Below are positions 41,790-52,013 of a stretch of 64,000 nucleotides of DNA, in pieces (within the stretch, counting starts at the first letter, position 1; every line of letters starts with the position of its first letter). The notes under the pieces were generated by a model. The model made no database searches, had not been told where the DNA came from, and saw nothing but the letters and a program-made list of their open reading frames with translations. This DNA comes from Leishmania infantum JPCM5 (taxonomy: Eukaryota > Euglenozoa > Kinetoplastea > Trypanosomatida > Trypanosomatidae). The position numbers and the translations under genes were made by a program. The stretch covers positions 64,501 through 128,500 of the forward strand of contig NC_009399.2 of NCBI RefSeq assembly GCF_000002875.2, in the 5' to 3' direction.

Positions 41790-43223
41790 ATGGAGACCTA
41801 CAAGGATGTCATTGTAAGCCATCCGCCGGCGATGTACTCGCAGTCAGGGTACACGACACACTTTGCTTTAGAAAACTACAAGGGAATCTTGCTCTGCCAG
41901 CGACCGTCAAACCTCGGCTCGGCGGCTGGGTTCGGCGGCGCCGGCGGTGCCGATGGCTACGATCGAGGAAACGCATCCTCTGCCCCGTTCGTTCCTTCGA
42001 AGCCCACTGGCAACCCACTTGGCTACGGACCGTCCAAGGAGAGTCGCGACGCCCGTGCTGAGCAGGAGGCGTTGCGCGTGGCGAACCAGCGGCAGCGCCA
42101 AACAAAGTCGTCGCAGGCGCTCTCGCGCCACCGTCGCTGGCTGCGCAGCTTTGCGCGGCAGGTGCAATCAATGAAGGAGTCTGACCGGCAGCTCGAGGTG
42201 GAGGCGGCGCAGCGAGCCGCCAGGGTGCGAGAGGCAGAGAAGCGCAGGCGTGCTGAGCAGCAGCAGGAGCTGGCCGCGATCGCCGTTAGCACAGATAACG
42301 CCAGCGCGCCGCCATACAACATGCACAAGTCGATGGAAGCACACGTGGCGACCACGCTCAAGGGCACGGCTGCCCCAGTGGCGCCCTCCTCCCGCAAGCC
42401 GAAGTGGGCCTTGACCGAGGAGGAGGCGATGGACGCCGAGCTCGACTTCGACCGCGACCTCCTCGACTTCGCTGAGAACCTCGACTACGAGAAGTTCATC
42501 TCTGACTTTGAAGTCGCGGAGGCGCTGGGCGTTATGCGGGATCGCGTGGAGGAGATTGCGAGGGCAAACAACTGGTCCGTCGACGACATCCGCCGCGCAA
42601 CGACCGACGATGATGACGATCTCAACTCGGTTGTGTCGCCTTCAGAGGCGCATCTCATTCTCTGCAGCAAACAGCGGCAGCAGCAAGGTGGTGGTGCTGC
42701 CGCTGCGGAGGCTCGAGCCGCGCTCCCGGAGGCGCTGGCGGTGCACGCGCACGACTGGGACAGCAGCAGCAGTGGCCGTGGCCGGCTGCTAAAGAAGGCG
42801 ATAAGTCGTGACGCTCTTGCCCTCGCGGAGCGGCTGTTTGCCGCCTCGCCATCGCTGCAGAAGGTTCACACGCGGCACAGCCTTGCGCGTGCGCTGCAGC
42901 GGTGCGCCTTGGAAGGCCACGTCGACGTGACGGAGTCCACGTTGCTGCGGCACGCGTCCAAGCCTAGCGCGGCGAAGGGCGGCGGCGGTGCTAACAGTGA
43001 TGCGGCGTCGTCTTCCCCTGCAGCGGTGGACCCTCCGGCGATTCCGGAGCCCTTAGTCGTTAAGATAGGCGCGGATGCGATGCCTGCGCCTTGCAGCAGT
43101 GCCGACGGATTCACCGGAGGCTCTGCGGCCGGCATACAGCCGTCACGTATTCTGCGTGAGCTTCAGCAGTCGAAGGAGCGTACACAAGGACTGCCGTACC
43201 TCTACCGCTGTCCCGCCATCTAG
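41790..43223 (+). CDS. Unrecognised protein with conserved acidic helical motif
   Basis: The 477-residue protein is not recognised. It has an ordered N-terminus (METYKDVIVSHPPAMYSQSG), a basic coiled-coil region at about 95-160 rich in Arg/Gln/Glu (RQVQSMKESDRQLEVEAAQR, then AEKRRRAEQQQEL), and a compact motif at about 205-250 beginning KPKWALTEEEAMDAELDFDR with DFAENLDYEKFISDFEV. That motif looks like a conserved interaction helix pair of the kind found in ciliary coiled-coil proteins. The C-terminal half is Ala/Ser-rich with a conserved-looking end, RILRELQQSKERTQGLPYLY. I start at 41790 because the 50 residues from the in-frame ATG at 41640 are His/Pro-rich and lie in the pyrimidine/CA-rich leader. 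Function is unknown. Confidence 0.75.
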   Translation: METYKDVIVSHPPAMYSQSGYTTHFALENYKGILLCQRPSNLGSAAGFGGAGGADGYDRGNASSAPFVPSKPTGNPLGYGPSKESRDARAEQEALRVANQRQRQTKSSQALSRHRRWLRSFARQVQSMKESDRQLEVEAAQRAARVREAEKRRRAEQQQELAAIAVSTDNASAPPYNMHKSMEAHVATTLKGTAAPVAPSSRKPKWALTEEEAMDAELDFDRDLLDFAENLDYEKFISDFEVAEALGVMRDRVEEIARANNWSVDDIRRATTDDDDDLNSVVSPSEAHLILCSKQRQQQGGGAAAAEARAALPEALAVHAHDWDSSSSGRGRLLKKAISRDALALAERLFAASPSLQKVHTRHSLARALQRCALEGHVDVTESTLLRHASKPSAAKGGGGANSDAASSSPAAVDPPAIPEPLVVKIGADAMPAPCSSADGFTGGSAAGIQPSRILRELQQSKERTQGLPYLYRCPAI

Positions 43224-43804
43224 ACTACACATGTACGCAGGCACGAGCTCGTGAGTGGTCTGTGTTGGTTTACGCGATGACATCACGTCGAAATCTTTTT
43301 TCACCATGTAAATCTTCGCGCATGTACAATACTGGAAGAGAGCATGCTTGTGTGCTTGTGTGTGTGAGAGAGAGAGAGGGTATGCGTATGTAGTCAAGCG
43401 GTGTGTGCTCGCTGTCATCGTCGTCGTCGTTTCCTCCTCTTCTTTCTCGATGGCTCTGTGGACACTCGCTTGGGCACTGCCCTTCCCCAACACACACACA
43501 CACACACAAACTTTTTTAGAGCTGCCGCAGTAATCAACCACTGCAGCCGCAACAGCAGCGCGTGGCACCGCCTCGGACCTACACGCGGGTGCACATGCGC
43601 AAGCAGCGCTTTCCTTCGTTACTGTGTGTGCGCGTTCCAGTGCGTTCTTGTTCCACCGCGTGTGGCGTTACTTTGCCGCCGTTTGCCATGGCGCTCTCCA
43701 CTTGTGCCATGAAAGTCGTTGCTGCAGCAGTGACGGTGTACCCGACCGGACTTCGATAACTCCCGGGTAATCAGTTACGCCTGTGCCTCTTCTCTGAACA
43801 CACA

Positions 43805-43836
<32 letters not shown>

Positions 43837-44961
43837 GCATGCGTGCACGCGAATACGCGCGCTCAGGGCAGGCACGCCTTGCCCACCTGATAGTCATCCT
43901 TTCTCTAGTTGCGCTTGTGTGTGTGTGTGTGTGATCACGGTCAAACTGCGTAGAACGCTGCCCTGGGACACACGAACTTATCGACTCACTCCTCATGGTT
44001 CATCACTACGATTGCTACGAATGCGTTGCCGCACGTCTGCCCCCCCCCACCACCACCACCAACTCTCTTACTTACTCACCTCCATGCCTATCACTTCACT
44101 GCTCCTCCGCTCTCTCTATCCGCCGCTTCATCGACCGTCGTGTGCGCGGGCTGGGGCGGTGGTGAGGCTAGCATCACGGCCACCACTGGCATTGGCAAGC
44201 AAACTTACAAAATACATCTGTATCTTAAGTTGCTCTCGCCGCCGTCTCTCTTCTCCCTCCCGCATCTCTCCAAAGAGCACGTGCTCAGTGGATCTAACTC
44301 ACGCGTACTGGAGCACCGAGAGGCAGACAGACAGACACACACAGAAACGCGAATCTACTCGAAGAGAACCCGATCCTTACACATACGCGTACAGCCGCTG
44401 ACCCTCTTACTCACGCATATACACTCACGTGTACAGAAACGCCCGCGCATCTATACGCACGCACAGATAGAGAGAGGTGCTCATAGAACCTACTGCACCT
44501 GAGAAGGAGCTAGCCGCTACAGCTGTGCCTTTCTCGCTCACGCCCCCGCCCCGCATCGCTCGCCACTGCCTCATTTCGCTCATAGTCCTCTCTTCTCTCT
44601 TCTCTCTTTTCTCTTTTCTCTCGCGCGCGCTTGAATGTCTTTTCCTTCTCTTGCGCATCGTCGCCCTCCTGTCCTACTACCCTGTGAGCGGGCTGTCTTG
44701 CAAGCACCTAGCAGCAACGAAGCGAGCCACACGCACCTCCAGAGATAGAGAGAGACACCCGTACACACGTACACACACGGGCAGAGCGAAGAGAGTGAGA
44801 GACGTGGTCTTTGTGCTCATTTTATTTCCTTCAAAAAGATCGACCATAGAAACCTGCTCCGTAGGGCCCCCCCTCCACCCTCTCCTCACCGTATTCGTAC
44901 CCGCGTACGCCCCCTCCCCGCTTCCCCAAAAGAAAAACGCAGACAAACACATACACGCAGG
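43224..44961. other. Intergenic region with CA repeat and long CT tracts
   Basis: A (CA)n repeat lies at about 43806-43832. Dense TCTC tracts at about 44578-44625 form a clear polypyrimidine tract for trans-splicing of RPA28. I see no gene in this 1.7 kb. Confidence 0.6.
43806..43832. repeat. (CA)n microsatellite
   Basis: About 13 uninterrupted CA units lie in intergenic DNA. Confidence 0.9.
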
Positions 44962-45735
44962 ATGCTTGCTTCGACCCCTGGCAGCAACTTCGGGGGCGCC
45001 GTTGCATCCTCGAACAACAGTGGTGGCCAGCAGCCGCAGCGTCGCATGCACCCAATTCGCCCGCTCACCATCAAGCAGATGTTGGAGGCTCAGAGCGTTG
45101 GCGGTGGTGTTCTGGTCGTGGACGGCCGCGAGGTGACGCAGGCGACCGTCGTAGGCCGTGTGTTGGGCTACGAGAACGCCAACATGGCTTCTGGTGGTGG
45201 CGCCATCACTGCCAAGCACTTTGGGTACCGAATCACCGACAACACGGGCATGCTCGTCGTGCGCCAGTGGATCGATGCGGACAGGATGCAGGAGCCCCTT
45301 CCCCTTAACACGCACGTCCGCGCGTCTGGCACAGTGAATGTGTGGCAGCAGAACCCCATCGTCACCGGCACTGTGGTGAGCATGGCGGACAGCAACGAAA
45401 TGAACTACCACATGTTGGACGCCATTCTGACGCACTTCCGCCTGACACAGGGCAACAAGCGTGCCCCGAGCAGTGGTGTCTCGATACAGAACACGGCCTC
45501 GGCCGTTGGCATGCACAATATGCTGCCTGGAGGCGACATCAAGGTGCTGCTGACAGACCTCCTTGTCTCTTTCATCAAGCAGCACGGCAGCAGCGGAGCT
45601 GGCATGTCGATGGATGAACTAACGACGTCGGCGCAGCGCTACGGCTTCACCCATGGCGATGTGCGCACTGCGATGCGGACGTTGGCAGCGGAGGGGAAAG
45701 TGTACCAGACCCACGACAACCGCTTCAACATCTGA
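44962..45735 (+). CDS. RPA2: Replication protein A 28-kDa subunit (RPA2)
   Basis: The 257-residue protein is the middle subunit of the heterotrimeric single-stranded-DNA-binding complex RPA, which acts in nuclear replication and repair. A short Gly/Ser/Asn-rich N-terminus (in RPA2 the phosphorylated tail) precedes RPLTIKQMLEAQ, a typical RPA2 lead-in. The OB-fold spans about 50-165 (VVDGREVTQATVVGRVLGYE, HFGYRITDNTGMLVVRQWID, THVRASGTVNVW), and a winged-helix domain ends the protein from about 195 (DLLVSFIKQH, then MDELTTSAQRYGFTHGDVRT). Length and architecture match RPA2. Its 3' flank holds SIDER-like copy 3 about 100 bases after the stop, which may place its mRNA under SIDER-mediated decay; that is inferred. 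Confidence 0.95.
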   Translation: MLASTPGSNFGGAVASSNNSGGQQPQRRMHPIRPLTIKQMLEAQSVGGGVLVVDGREVTQATVVGRVLGYENANMASGGGAITAKHFGYRITDNTGMLVVRQWIDADRMQEPLPLNTHVRASGTVNVWQQNPIVTGTVVSMADSNEMNYHMLDAILTHFRLTQGNKRAPSSGVSIQNTASAVGMHNMLPGGDIKVLLTDLLVSFIKQHGSSGAGMSMDELTTSAQRYGFTHGDVRTAMRTLAAEGKVYQTHDNRFNI

Positions 45736-45835
45736 GCAAATACACGCATCGCCGAATATCACCACCACCACCAGTACGATTCATGCACGCTCTCCTCATC
45801 TGCTGCCGTTATTCCTCCCTCCTCCCTCCACTCGT

Positions 45836-46389
45836 CAGACCCCTGGTGACGGGAAGGGGGCACACACACCTCTCGGTGCATGGCATCTCAGGGCCTCCCG
45901 TACACACCCACCCTGCCAATGCCGGAACCGCTTGTGGCGGTGCCAGGCTCAAGTACCTAGCTTGTGCGGAGGGGTCACAGCGATGTACCGCCGCTGGTAT
46001 GCCGGCGGTCAGGCGCTGGATGGCGCGGCATCGCGGGCGACCCGCGACGGTGCACACGCTTGCGCATCCGCATGATGGGCACAGCGCCAACCGAGCTCGA
46101 GCGTATCCCACCCGGCCCTCACTGCCTGCTGATGGGGAGCCTGCGTGCCACGCCGAGGAGGATGCACCAGGTGGCGACCGGCATGAGGGGAGCCGGCTGC
46201 GAGGCGGCCCGCGGAGCGGTGGCGCGTAGCGTGTGAGGCAGAGGCCGTGCTCTCAGCTGACTGGGACGGCGCACGGCTGCAACGCGTGTGCGAACGGCAT
46301 GCTTCGCACCAGGCGACGGGGCCCGCGGCAGACTGGCGGGTGGTGGTGGTGGTGTGGAGTGGTGTTTGACTCCTGTTGCGTCAGGCAAA
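45836..46389 (+). mobile_element. SIDER-like retroposon, copy 3, in the RPA28 3' flank
   Basis: It begins about 100 bases after the RPA28 stop with ccctggtgacggg and cacacacacctctcgg, runs through the same ~500-bp core as copies 1 and 2, and ends in tcaggcaaaaaagg. The 3' end differs from copies 1 and 2, which have cgcgttgcagaaaac. By eye only about six differences separate it from copy 1 over the shared core. It is in sense orientation within the plus-strand array and most likely part of the RPA28 3'UTR. Confidence 0.7.
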
Positions 46390-46407
46390 AAAGGGGCACA
46401 AGTTGGA

Positions 46408-46438
46408 GAGAGGACTGACGCGTAGCGTCAGTCCTCTC
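46408..46438 (+). other. Perfect 14-bp hairpin with 3-base loop
   Basis: The arms gagaggactgacgc (46408-46421) and gcgtcagtcctctc (46425-46438) are perfectly complementary around the loop gta. It lies about 20 bases after the A-run ending SIDER-like copy 3, between RPA28 and p18. It would form a very stable RNA stem-loop in a 3'UTR or intercistronic RNA. It has no counterpart next to copies 1 or 2. Confidence 0.9.
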
Positions 46439-47510
46439 AGCCCCGACCTTCCTCTCCTTTGCGTGTGTCTCACCCCCCCCCTCCCCAGCGGACCTCGTCG
46501 GGCCTTGCCCGGTGTGGTGTGCGGGCCTGTATGCTTTTCCGCATGTGTTTGCTCTTTGTAGCCCGTGCGGTGCGCTTCAGCGCTTCCACCTCCCCCCCCC
46601 CGTTTTTCCGCTTCTCTTGTGTGCTTGCGGACGTTTTCCGTTGGGGCCGTCTATTTTGTTTTGTGCGGCGCTCGTAAAGTCCTGAGATGCACGGACTAGG
46701 AAATGAGAGGAGGGGGAGTGTGTGGATAGCGCCATCACCCAACCTATCTCGCCGCCTCTTGTTTATTTTTATGGGGCGGTCGCTTGTAGTTCTCTCTCCC
46801 TCCTCTCCCTCTTTTTGGGCGCTGATGATGATGGTGATCGTGATGATGTTTTATTTCGTATACAGCGTTCTCGTTTCTTCCTGTGGCCGTTGCGTGGAAT
46901 ACTCCGTTGAGGTACGCCGTGGTCTATGAGCTGGCTTGAGCGAGGAATCGGAAGCAACCCATCGCGAGGAGTGCGCGCCGGCATGATATGTTTTTTTCGG
47001 TCTCTCACTACCAAGACACTGCCGCTAATGGTGCCTTGCGCGGGGCAGAAGCAACGACAATCAACCAGCGCCACCCCCTTCCTCCCCTCGCCTCCTTCCC
47101 CTCTCTCGGCCCCTAACTTGCCTACATGCGCATAGACGCCAAATCTTCTGGTGACTGTAAAGGAGGAGGAGGGAGGGGAAGTGTGGTGGCAAGCGGGGAA
47201 GCAGAAAGCGGTTCAACTTCGCACTCCTCAGCCTTGAATAACACTGTCTTCTCCGACAGCTGCGCACCCGCCCATGCACACAGTAGCAGAAGCCTGCGTT
47301 GACGTCGTATGACCTTCTCTCTTCGACTTTTCATTCCACCGTCTCGCTCCCTTGTACCTCCTCCTCCTTCCTCCCGTGTACGTGACCCCACTCGCAAACT
47401 CACTCAAGCACAGCCGCCCTGTCGTCCTCCCTGCCCTTCGACAGACCCACTCGTCAGGCCACAACCCCCATATAAAGCCGCAGTAATCTGCCCAAGAGAA
47501 AGCCTCAAGC
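46439..47510. other. Intergenic region upstream of p18 copy A
   Basis: This 1.07-kb gap contains C-runs (46472-46480, 46592-46600) and C/T tracts at about 47325-47440 that fit the p18 splice acceptor. From 47433 on, it is part of the duplicated block. I see no gene. Confidence 0.6.
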
Positions 47511-48074
47511 ATGCGCCGTCTGTCTAGCCAGCTTATGTGCACCGCTGCCGCGGCCCGCTTCGCGTCCGCCGGCGGCGCGAAGAAGTACGACCTGTTCGGC
47601 TACGAGGTGGACACGAACACGGCGCTGTGGATCGACAAGGTGAAGAAGTGCCGCTACTACGACGAGGCCGGCGAGGTGCTGGTGAACATGAACGTGAAGA
47701 ACTGCCCGCCGGATCTGGAGACGTACAACGCGACGCTGCAGAAGATCTACGAAGCGCCGAGCAAGCAGGACAAGCCAGTGGAGAACGAGAGCAAGTTCTG
47801 CGCGATGATGGACCTGATGGAGGAGATGCAGCACCGCAACAAGGTGAAGCCGAACGAGGAGTCGTGGACGTGGGTGTTGAAGGAGTGCGTGCAGAGCGGG
47901 CAGTTCCGCCTCGGCTACTGCGTTGCGAAGCTGATGGAGGCTGAGTTCAAGCGGGTGCCGGCGGAGCTTGTGCAGCAGAACGAGGCAAACGCTTCGAAGG
48001 CGAAGGCGGACGGCAAGGAGCACCCGAGCACGCTGGCGCAGCAGCAGAGCCTGTTCGACATCAAGATCCAGTAA
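47433..48074 (+). repeat. Duplicated p18 block, copy A
   Basis: 642 bases, 78 upstream of the p18 ATG plus the whole CDS to its stop, recur at 49510-50151 (offset 2077). The only difference I find is G at 47961 versus A at 50038. Similarity ends exactly after the stop codon. Confidence 0.93.
47511..48074 (+). CDS. F1-ATPase p18 subunit (mitochondrial p18 precursor), copy A
   Basis: The 187-residue protein begins with a mitochondrial presequence-like stretch (MRRLSSQLMCTAAAARFASA). It continues with helical repeat text, YDEAGEVLVNMNVKNCPPDL, and PNEESWTWVLKECVQSGQFR, which is PPR-like. I recognise it as the trypanosomatid p18 protein, once annotated as a mitochondrial ribonucleoprotein and later shown to be a euglenozoan-specific subunit bound to the alpha subunits of F1-ATPase. 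Residue 151 is Ala in this copy. It follows RPA28, the same order I recall in other trypanosomatids. Its 3'UTR is entirely different from that of copy B. Confidence 0.88.
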   Translation: MRRLSSQLMCTAAAARFASAGGAKKYDLFGYEVDTNTALWIDKVKKCRYYDEAGEVLVNMNVKNCPPDLETYNATLQKIYEAPSKQDKPVENESKFCAMMDLMEEMQHRNKVKPNEESWTWVLKECVQSGQFRLGYCVAKLMEAEFKRVPAELVQQNEANASKAKADGKEHPSTLAQQQSLFDIKIQ

Positions 48075-49587
48075 AATGTAGTGACTTCGGACTGATCACG
48101 GTGAATTGATAAGCAGCAGATGAAGGACAGTTGGCGCCATGTGGGTACATGAGTGCGCTGATGTTTGGGTTTGTGTGGGTGTGGGTGTGTTTGCGTATAT
48201 GTGCGTATCGTCTTCATCCTTCTGTCCTCTTCTCTCTACGTCGCGCACACATGTCCACCCGCTGCCCTCTCCATACTGCCTAGCTGTGGAGCCCTTTATG
48301 CGGTGAACCTTGTAGACGATGACAGCCCCCATTTCCTTCCCCGCGTTGCGTGTTCATATATATCCATCTCCTCCTAACCTCCTCTCGCCGCGCCGTTTTT
48401 GAGTTGTGTGTGATATGGGAGACGAGGCAATGGAGAGGCGGAAGCGACGGGGTGCTGGGGGAGGAAAGCGCGCGCACACACGCGTGTGAACACTACAAGT
48501 CGCTCGTCTCTCCGTCTGCGTGGATGAAGCGCGTGCAGGAAGTGCACGTGACCTTTGTTTTGTGTGTAGGAAGGCACGCGCCACCTCGCATCGATGACGA
48601 CGGCGCCGGGCGCACCGAAGCGAAAGGGAAAGGGAGGCCATGGCAGCGGAGGGATAGCAAGTGAGGAGAGCAATGAATGGAGCGGGTGGGGGACGCTAGT
48701 GTCTCTGTCTGAAAGTTCGTGTAGAAAGCGTAACGGGGGCGGGTAGCAGGGCCAACGGCTTCGGGAGGTGCGTCTCTGCTACTCCCTCACCACTTACGCC
48801 CCCCCCACTCCCTACGCACACACTCTCGCTCACCCCATCGCTCTTGCACACGCACACACACCACGCTGCCATTCTCTCCTTTTCTTTTGTTAGTCCCCTA
48901 TTGTTTTGTTCTGTAGGCATAATGAAGGGAGTGTTAGTTACGCCAACACGAAGCGACAGGGTCGGCAGCCACGTCCATGGAGTCGAAGCGGCGCGCACTC
49001 GACAGGAAAGAGAAAGGCGGAGGGGAGCGCAGGCGTAGGAAGGGCGAAAGTCGGCGTCCATACCTTCGGTCCTTCCCACCCCGCGCCGTTCTCCCGCCCA
49101 TCCCCATCCCCTCCGCTCTGCTCTGTATGTCGATGATGATGATGATCAACGCGAAACGGAGAAACAGAGAAGATGGGGTGGCGTCAAGGCGCCTTTACGA
49201 GTCTCCCCGTCGTCTCACCCTCGACCGCTGCGCTGAGCGACGCAGTGCCGAGAAGGAAGAGTAGGAGGAGGGGACGAGTTCAAGGCACTTTACGGCCCCT
49301 TGGGGGTGCTCTCTCTGTCTTTCATGCTCTTCCTCTCTCGATGTGTGTGCGTGGTGTGTGTGCCGGAGCACCATCGCGCGTCTACACTTCTCTCTCCCTC
49401 TCTTGTCCCTCCCTCTACCCCTCTTTCATTCGGCGCACACTGCGCGCCGTTCCTACACGCAGTCCCGCACAAAGACTTTCCAACAACACCCTCGCCCCCA
49501 ACAAAGCCGGCCCTTCGACAGACCCACTCGTCAGGCCACAACCCCCATATAAAGCCGCAGTAATCTGCCCAAGAGAAAGCCTCAAGC
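48075..49587. other. Intergenic region between the two p18 genes
   Basis: This 1.5-kb spacer holds the 3'UTR of copy A and the leader of copy B. TG-rich and CT-rich tracts and a GAT triplet run at 49129-49146 are seen. The last 78 bases belong to the duplicated block. I see no gene. Confidence 0.6.
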
Positions 49588-50151
49588 ATGCGCCGTCTGT
49601 CTAGCCAGCTTATGTGCACCGCTGCCGCGGCCCGCTTCGCGTCCGCCGGCGGCGCGAAGAAGTACGACCTGTTCGGCTACGAGGTGGACACGAACACGGC
49701 GCTGTGGATCGACAAGGTGAAGAAGTGCCGCTACTACGACGAGGCCGGCGAGGTGCTGGTGAACATGAACGTGAAGAACTGCCCGCCGGATCTGGAGACG
49801 TACAACGCGACGCTGCAGAAGATCTACGAAGCGCCGAGCAAGCAGGACAAGCCAGTGGAGAACGAGAGCAAGTTCTGCGCGATGATGGACCTGATGGAGG
49901 AGATGCAGCACCGCAACAAGGTGAAGCCGAACGAGGAGTCGTGGACGTGGGTGTTGAAGGAGTGCGTGCAGAGCGGGCAGTTCCGCCTCGGCTACTGCGT
50001 TGCGAAGCTGATGGAGGCTGAGTTCAAGCGGGTGCCGACGGAGCTTGTGCAGCAGAACGAGGCAAACGCTTCGAAGGCGAAGGCGGACGGCAAGGAGCAC
50101 CCGAGCACGCTGGCGCAGCAGCAGAGCCTGTTCGACATCAAGATCCAGTAA
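49510..50151 (+). repeat. Duplicated p18 block, copy B
   Basis: This is the same 642-base block as at 47433-48074. The polypyrimidine tracts lie just outside the block and differ between copies, so each copy uses its own splice signal. Confidence 0.93.
49588..50151 (+). CDS. F1-ATPase p18 subunit, copy B
   Basis: The 187-residue protein is identical to copy A except Thr for Ala at residue 151 (codon acg against gcg). Two full-length copies make a tandem pair, a common way in Leishmania to raise expression or to attach the same protein to different 3'UTRs. Both copies appear functional: no stops, and the same presequence. Which one is expressed in which life stage cannot be told from sequence. 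Confidence 0.88.
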   Translation: MRRLSSQLMCTAAAARFASAGGAKKYDLFGYEVDTNTALWIDKVKKCRYYDEAGEVLVNMNVKNCPPDLETYNATLQKIYEAPSKQDKPVENESKFCAMMDLMEEMQHRNKVKPNEESWTWVLKECVQSGQFRLGYCVAKLMEAEFKRVPTELVQQNEANASKAKADGKEHPSTLAQQQSLFDIKIQ

Positions 50152-52013
50152 GACGCTGCATATGTCGCGTGCCACTTGCACTTTCTTCCACGCCCCCTCC
50201 CACTCCCACTTTTATGGCAGTTCGTGGACGGCTCGGTACGGAGGATGCATCGCATCCGCGCCTGGGCGAAGGGAATCTTGATCGTATCGTTAAGGAATGT
50301 GTGAGAGGAGACGCAAGGGCGGCGTGTGCTTGTGAGCCATGAGGCGGAAGGCAGGCATGTGTGGGTGTGTGCGCTGTGGTGTAACACTGCGCATGCCGTT
50401 GACGACAACGCTAAGTATGGAGGAGAAAGGTGAGGGTAGTGCGAGGAAAGCAGAGGAGGTGCACACGAGTGTGTGTTTGCGTGCGTCTGGACGGGAGCAT
50501 CTGCCCTCTCCGTAGGTGGCAGGAAGCGCGAATTCGCGGATCAGGGCGGAGAAGGGGGGAACGGTGTGTGGAAAAAGTGTCGCGAGCGGCTTTCCTCTCT
50601 GCCGTGCTAAGAGTTCCACGGCCGCACCTTCCACCTCCCTACCACCACCAACACGATCTCTTTTCCAGCCATCATCGCGAAGACATCGATGCGCTTCTCT
50701 CCGATGCGTGTTTGGCGAGACGTACTCCGCCCCCCATTCCCTTCCTCTGCCTTGCTCTTCACCGCGTGCCTCGCTCACGTTGTGGGCCCTTCTCTCTGCC
50801 CTTCCCTGGCTCGCTCCCTCGCTGACACCGCATGGTGGCAAGAGAAGTGGAGACGGGGTGCGATGGCCGGTCGCAGGAAGCGGTAGTCTTGTATCGTCCC
50901 CCCCCGCCCCCTCCCTCCCTGCTGCCGCTTCTCCTCTACACGTCCTCGTGTGGCAGCGCGACCGGGGGATACGTCACGTAATGTAGGAAAGGCGTGCACG
51001 CACACACACACACACACACACACTCATCACGTACGCGCGCCAAATCGCGTTCTCTGCAGTTCTCCGACAGTCTCTCCATCTCTCGCTCGCTCTCTCTTCG
51101 GTGTGCATGCGAGCGCAGGTATGCATGCGTCGTCGCAGCGACATTCCGCGTGCTCACGCTCAGAGAATGAGGAGGGCGGCAGAGGATGCCGATGCAGTGA
51201 TGATGATGCGTGCATGCATGTCGGCCACCACGTGGGCTCTCTCGAGCCGATAATCGATTCTTTTCTCTTATCCCTTTTCCATTCTGTCGCCGCGTAACGT
51301 GCGATGTGATGTGTGTGCTTAGCAGTAGGAACGTAGCGAACGAAATCGGAAAGACGAAGGCAACCATACCCGATCGTCCTCCTTCCCGGTACTGCTCAGA
51401 GGAGGTAGTGGCAGTACATACACACAAGCCCGCGCATGCTCATATCGTGAGCCGCATTGCACGAAGATGACCCCTTTGAACGTGTGCGTGTGACGTGTGT
51501 GGGTGTGTCAGCGCATAATGCCATCGAGCCCGTGCGAGTAGTTTGCACGCAGGCCATGTCACTGATTGCTGTCAACGTCACCTCTGTCCCTACTTACACC
51601 CAACATGCTACAACACGCACTCCTAACACCCTCATGGTGCCTTTCCTTCTCTGACTCTCTTCTTGATGGTGCTGCGTGTCTGAGGATGCGTGTGCTGTGC
51701 ATCGAACGTACTCAGCGGCTGCACGTATTTGATCGGACTGTGACGCTGCGCCTTCTCCGCAGACCTCCCCCCCTCCACACACGCAGAGACAGACAGCTGC
51801 AGACGTTTGCTCGGGTACGTCGGCCGCACTCCTCAAGCCTGGGCCAAGGGTGCTGCCCAACTCCATCGGCGCCTCGCATCTCCCTTTGTGAGGCGACGCC
51901 TTACCCAACACCTTTTCTCTGTCCGCATCATCCTCCCAGTCCGCTGCCGCCCATTGCCGAGAGGAGTAAGCGCGAGATTTGAGAGAAAAGCCAAGCAACA
52001 GCGCCGAGGCAAG
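50152..52013. other. Intergenic region with CA repeat and splice signal
   Basis: This 1.86-kb gap contains a (CA)n tract at about 51000-51023 and a T/C tract ending in CCCAG at 51939 before the next gene. Open frames are low-complexity. I see no gene. Confidence 0.6.
51909..51939 (+). promoter_or_regulatory. Predicted spliced-leader acceptor for the 800-residue protein gene
   Basis: A pyrimidine-rich tract ends in CTCCCAG (AG 51938-51939). The leader from 51940 to 52013 contains no ATG, supporting the start at 52014. Confidence 0.5.

Noticed and set aside
49129..49146. GAT triplet run resembling repeated C boxes
   Set aside because: Simple microsatellite in a leader region.
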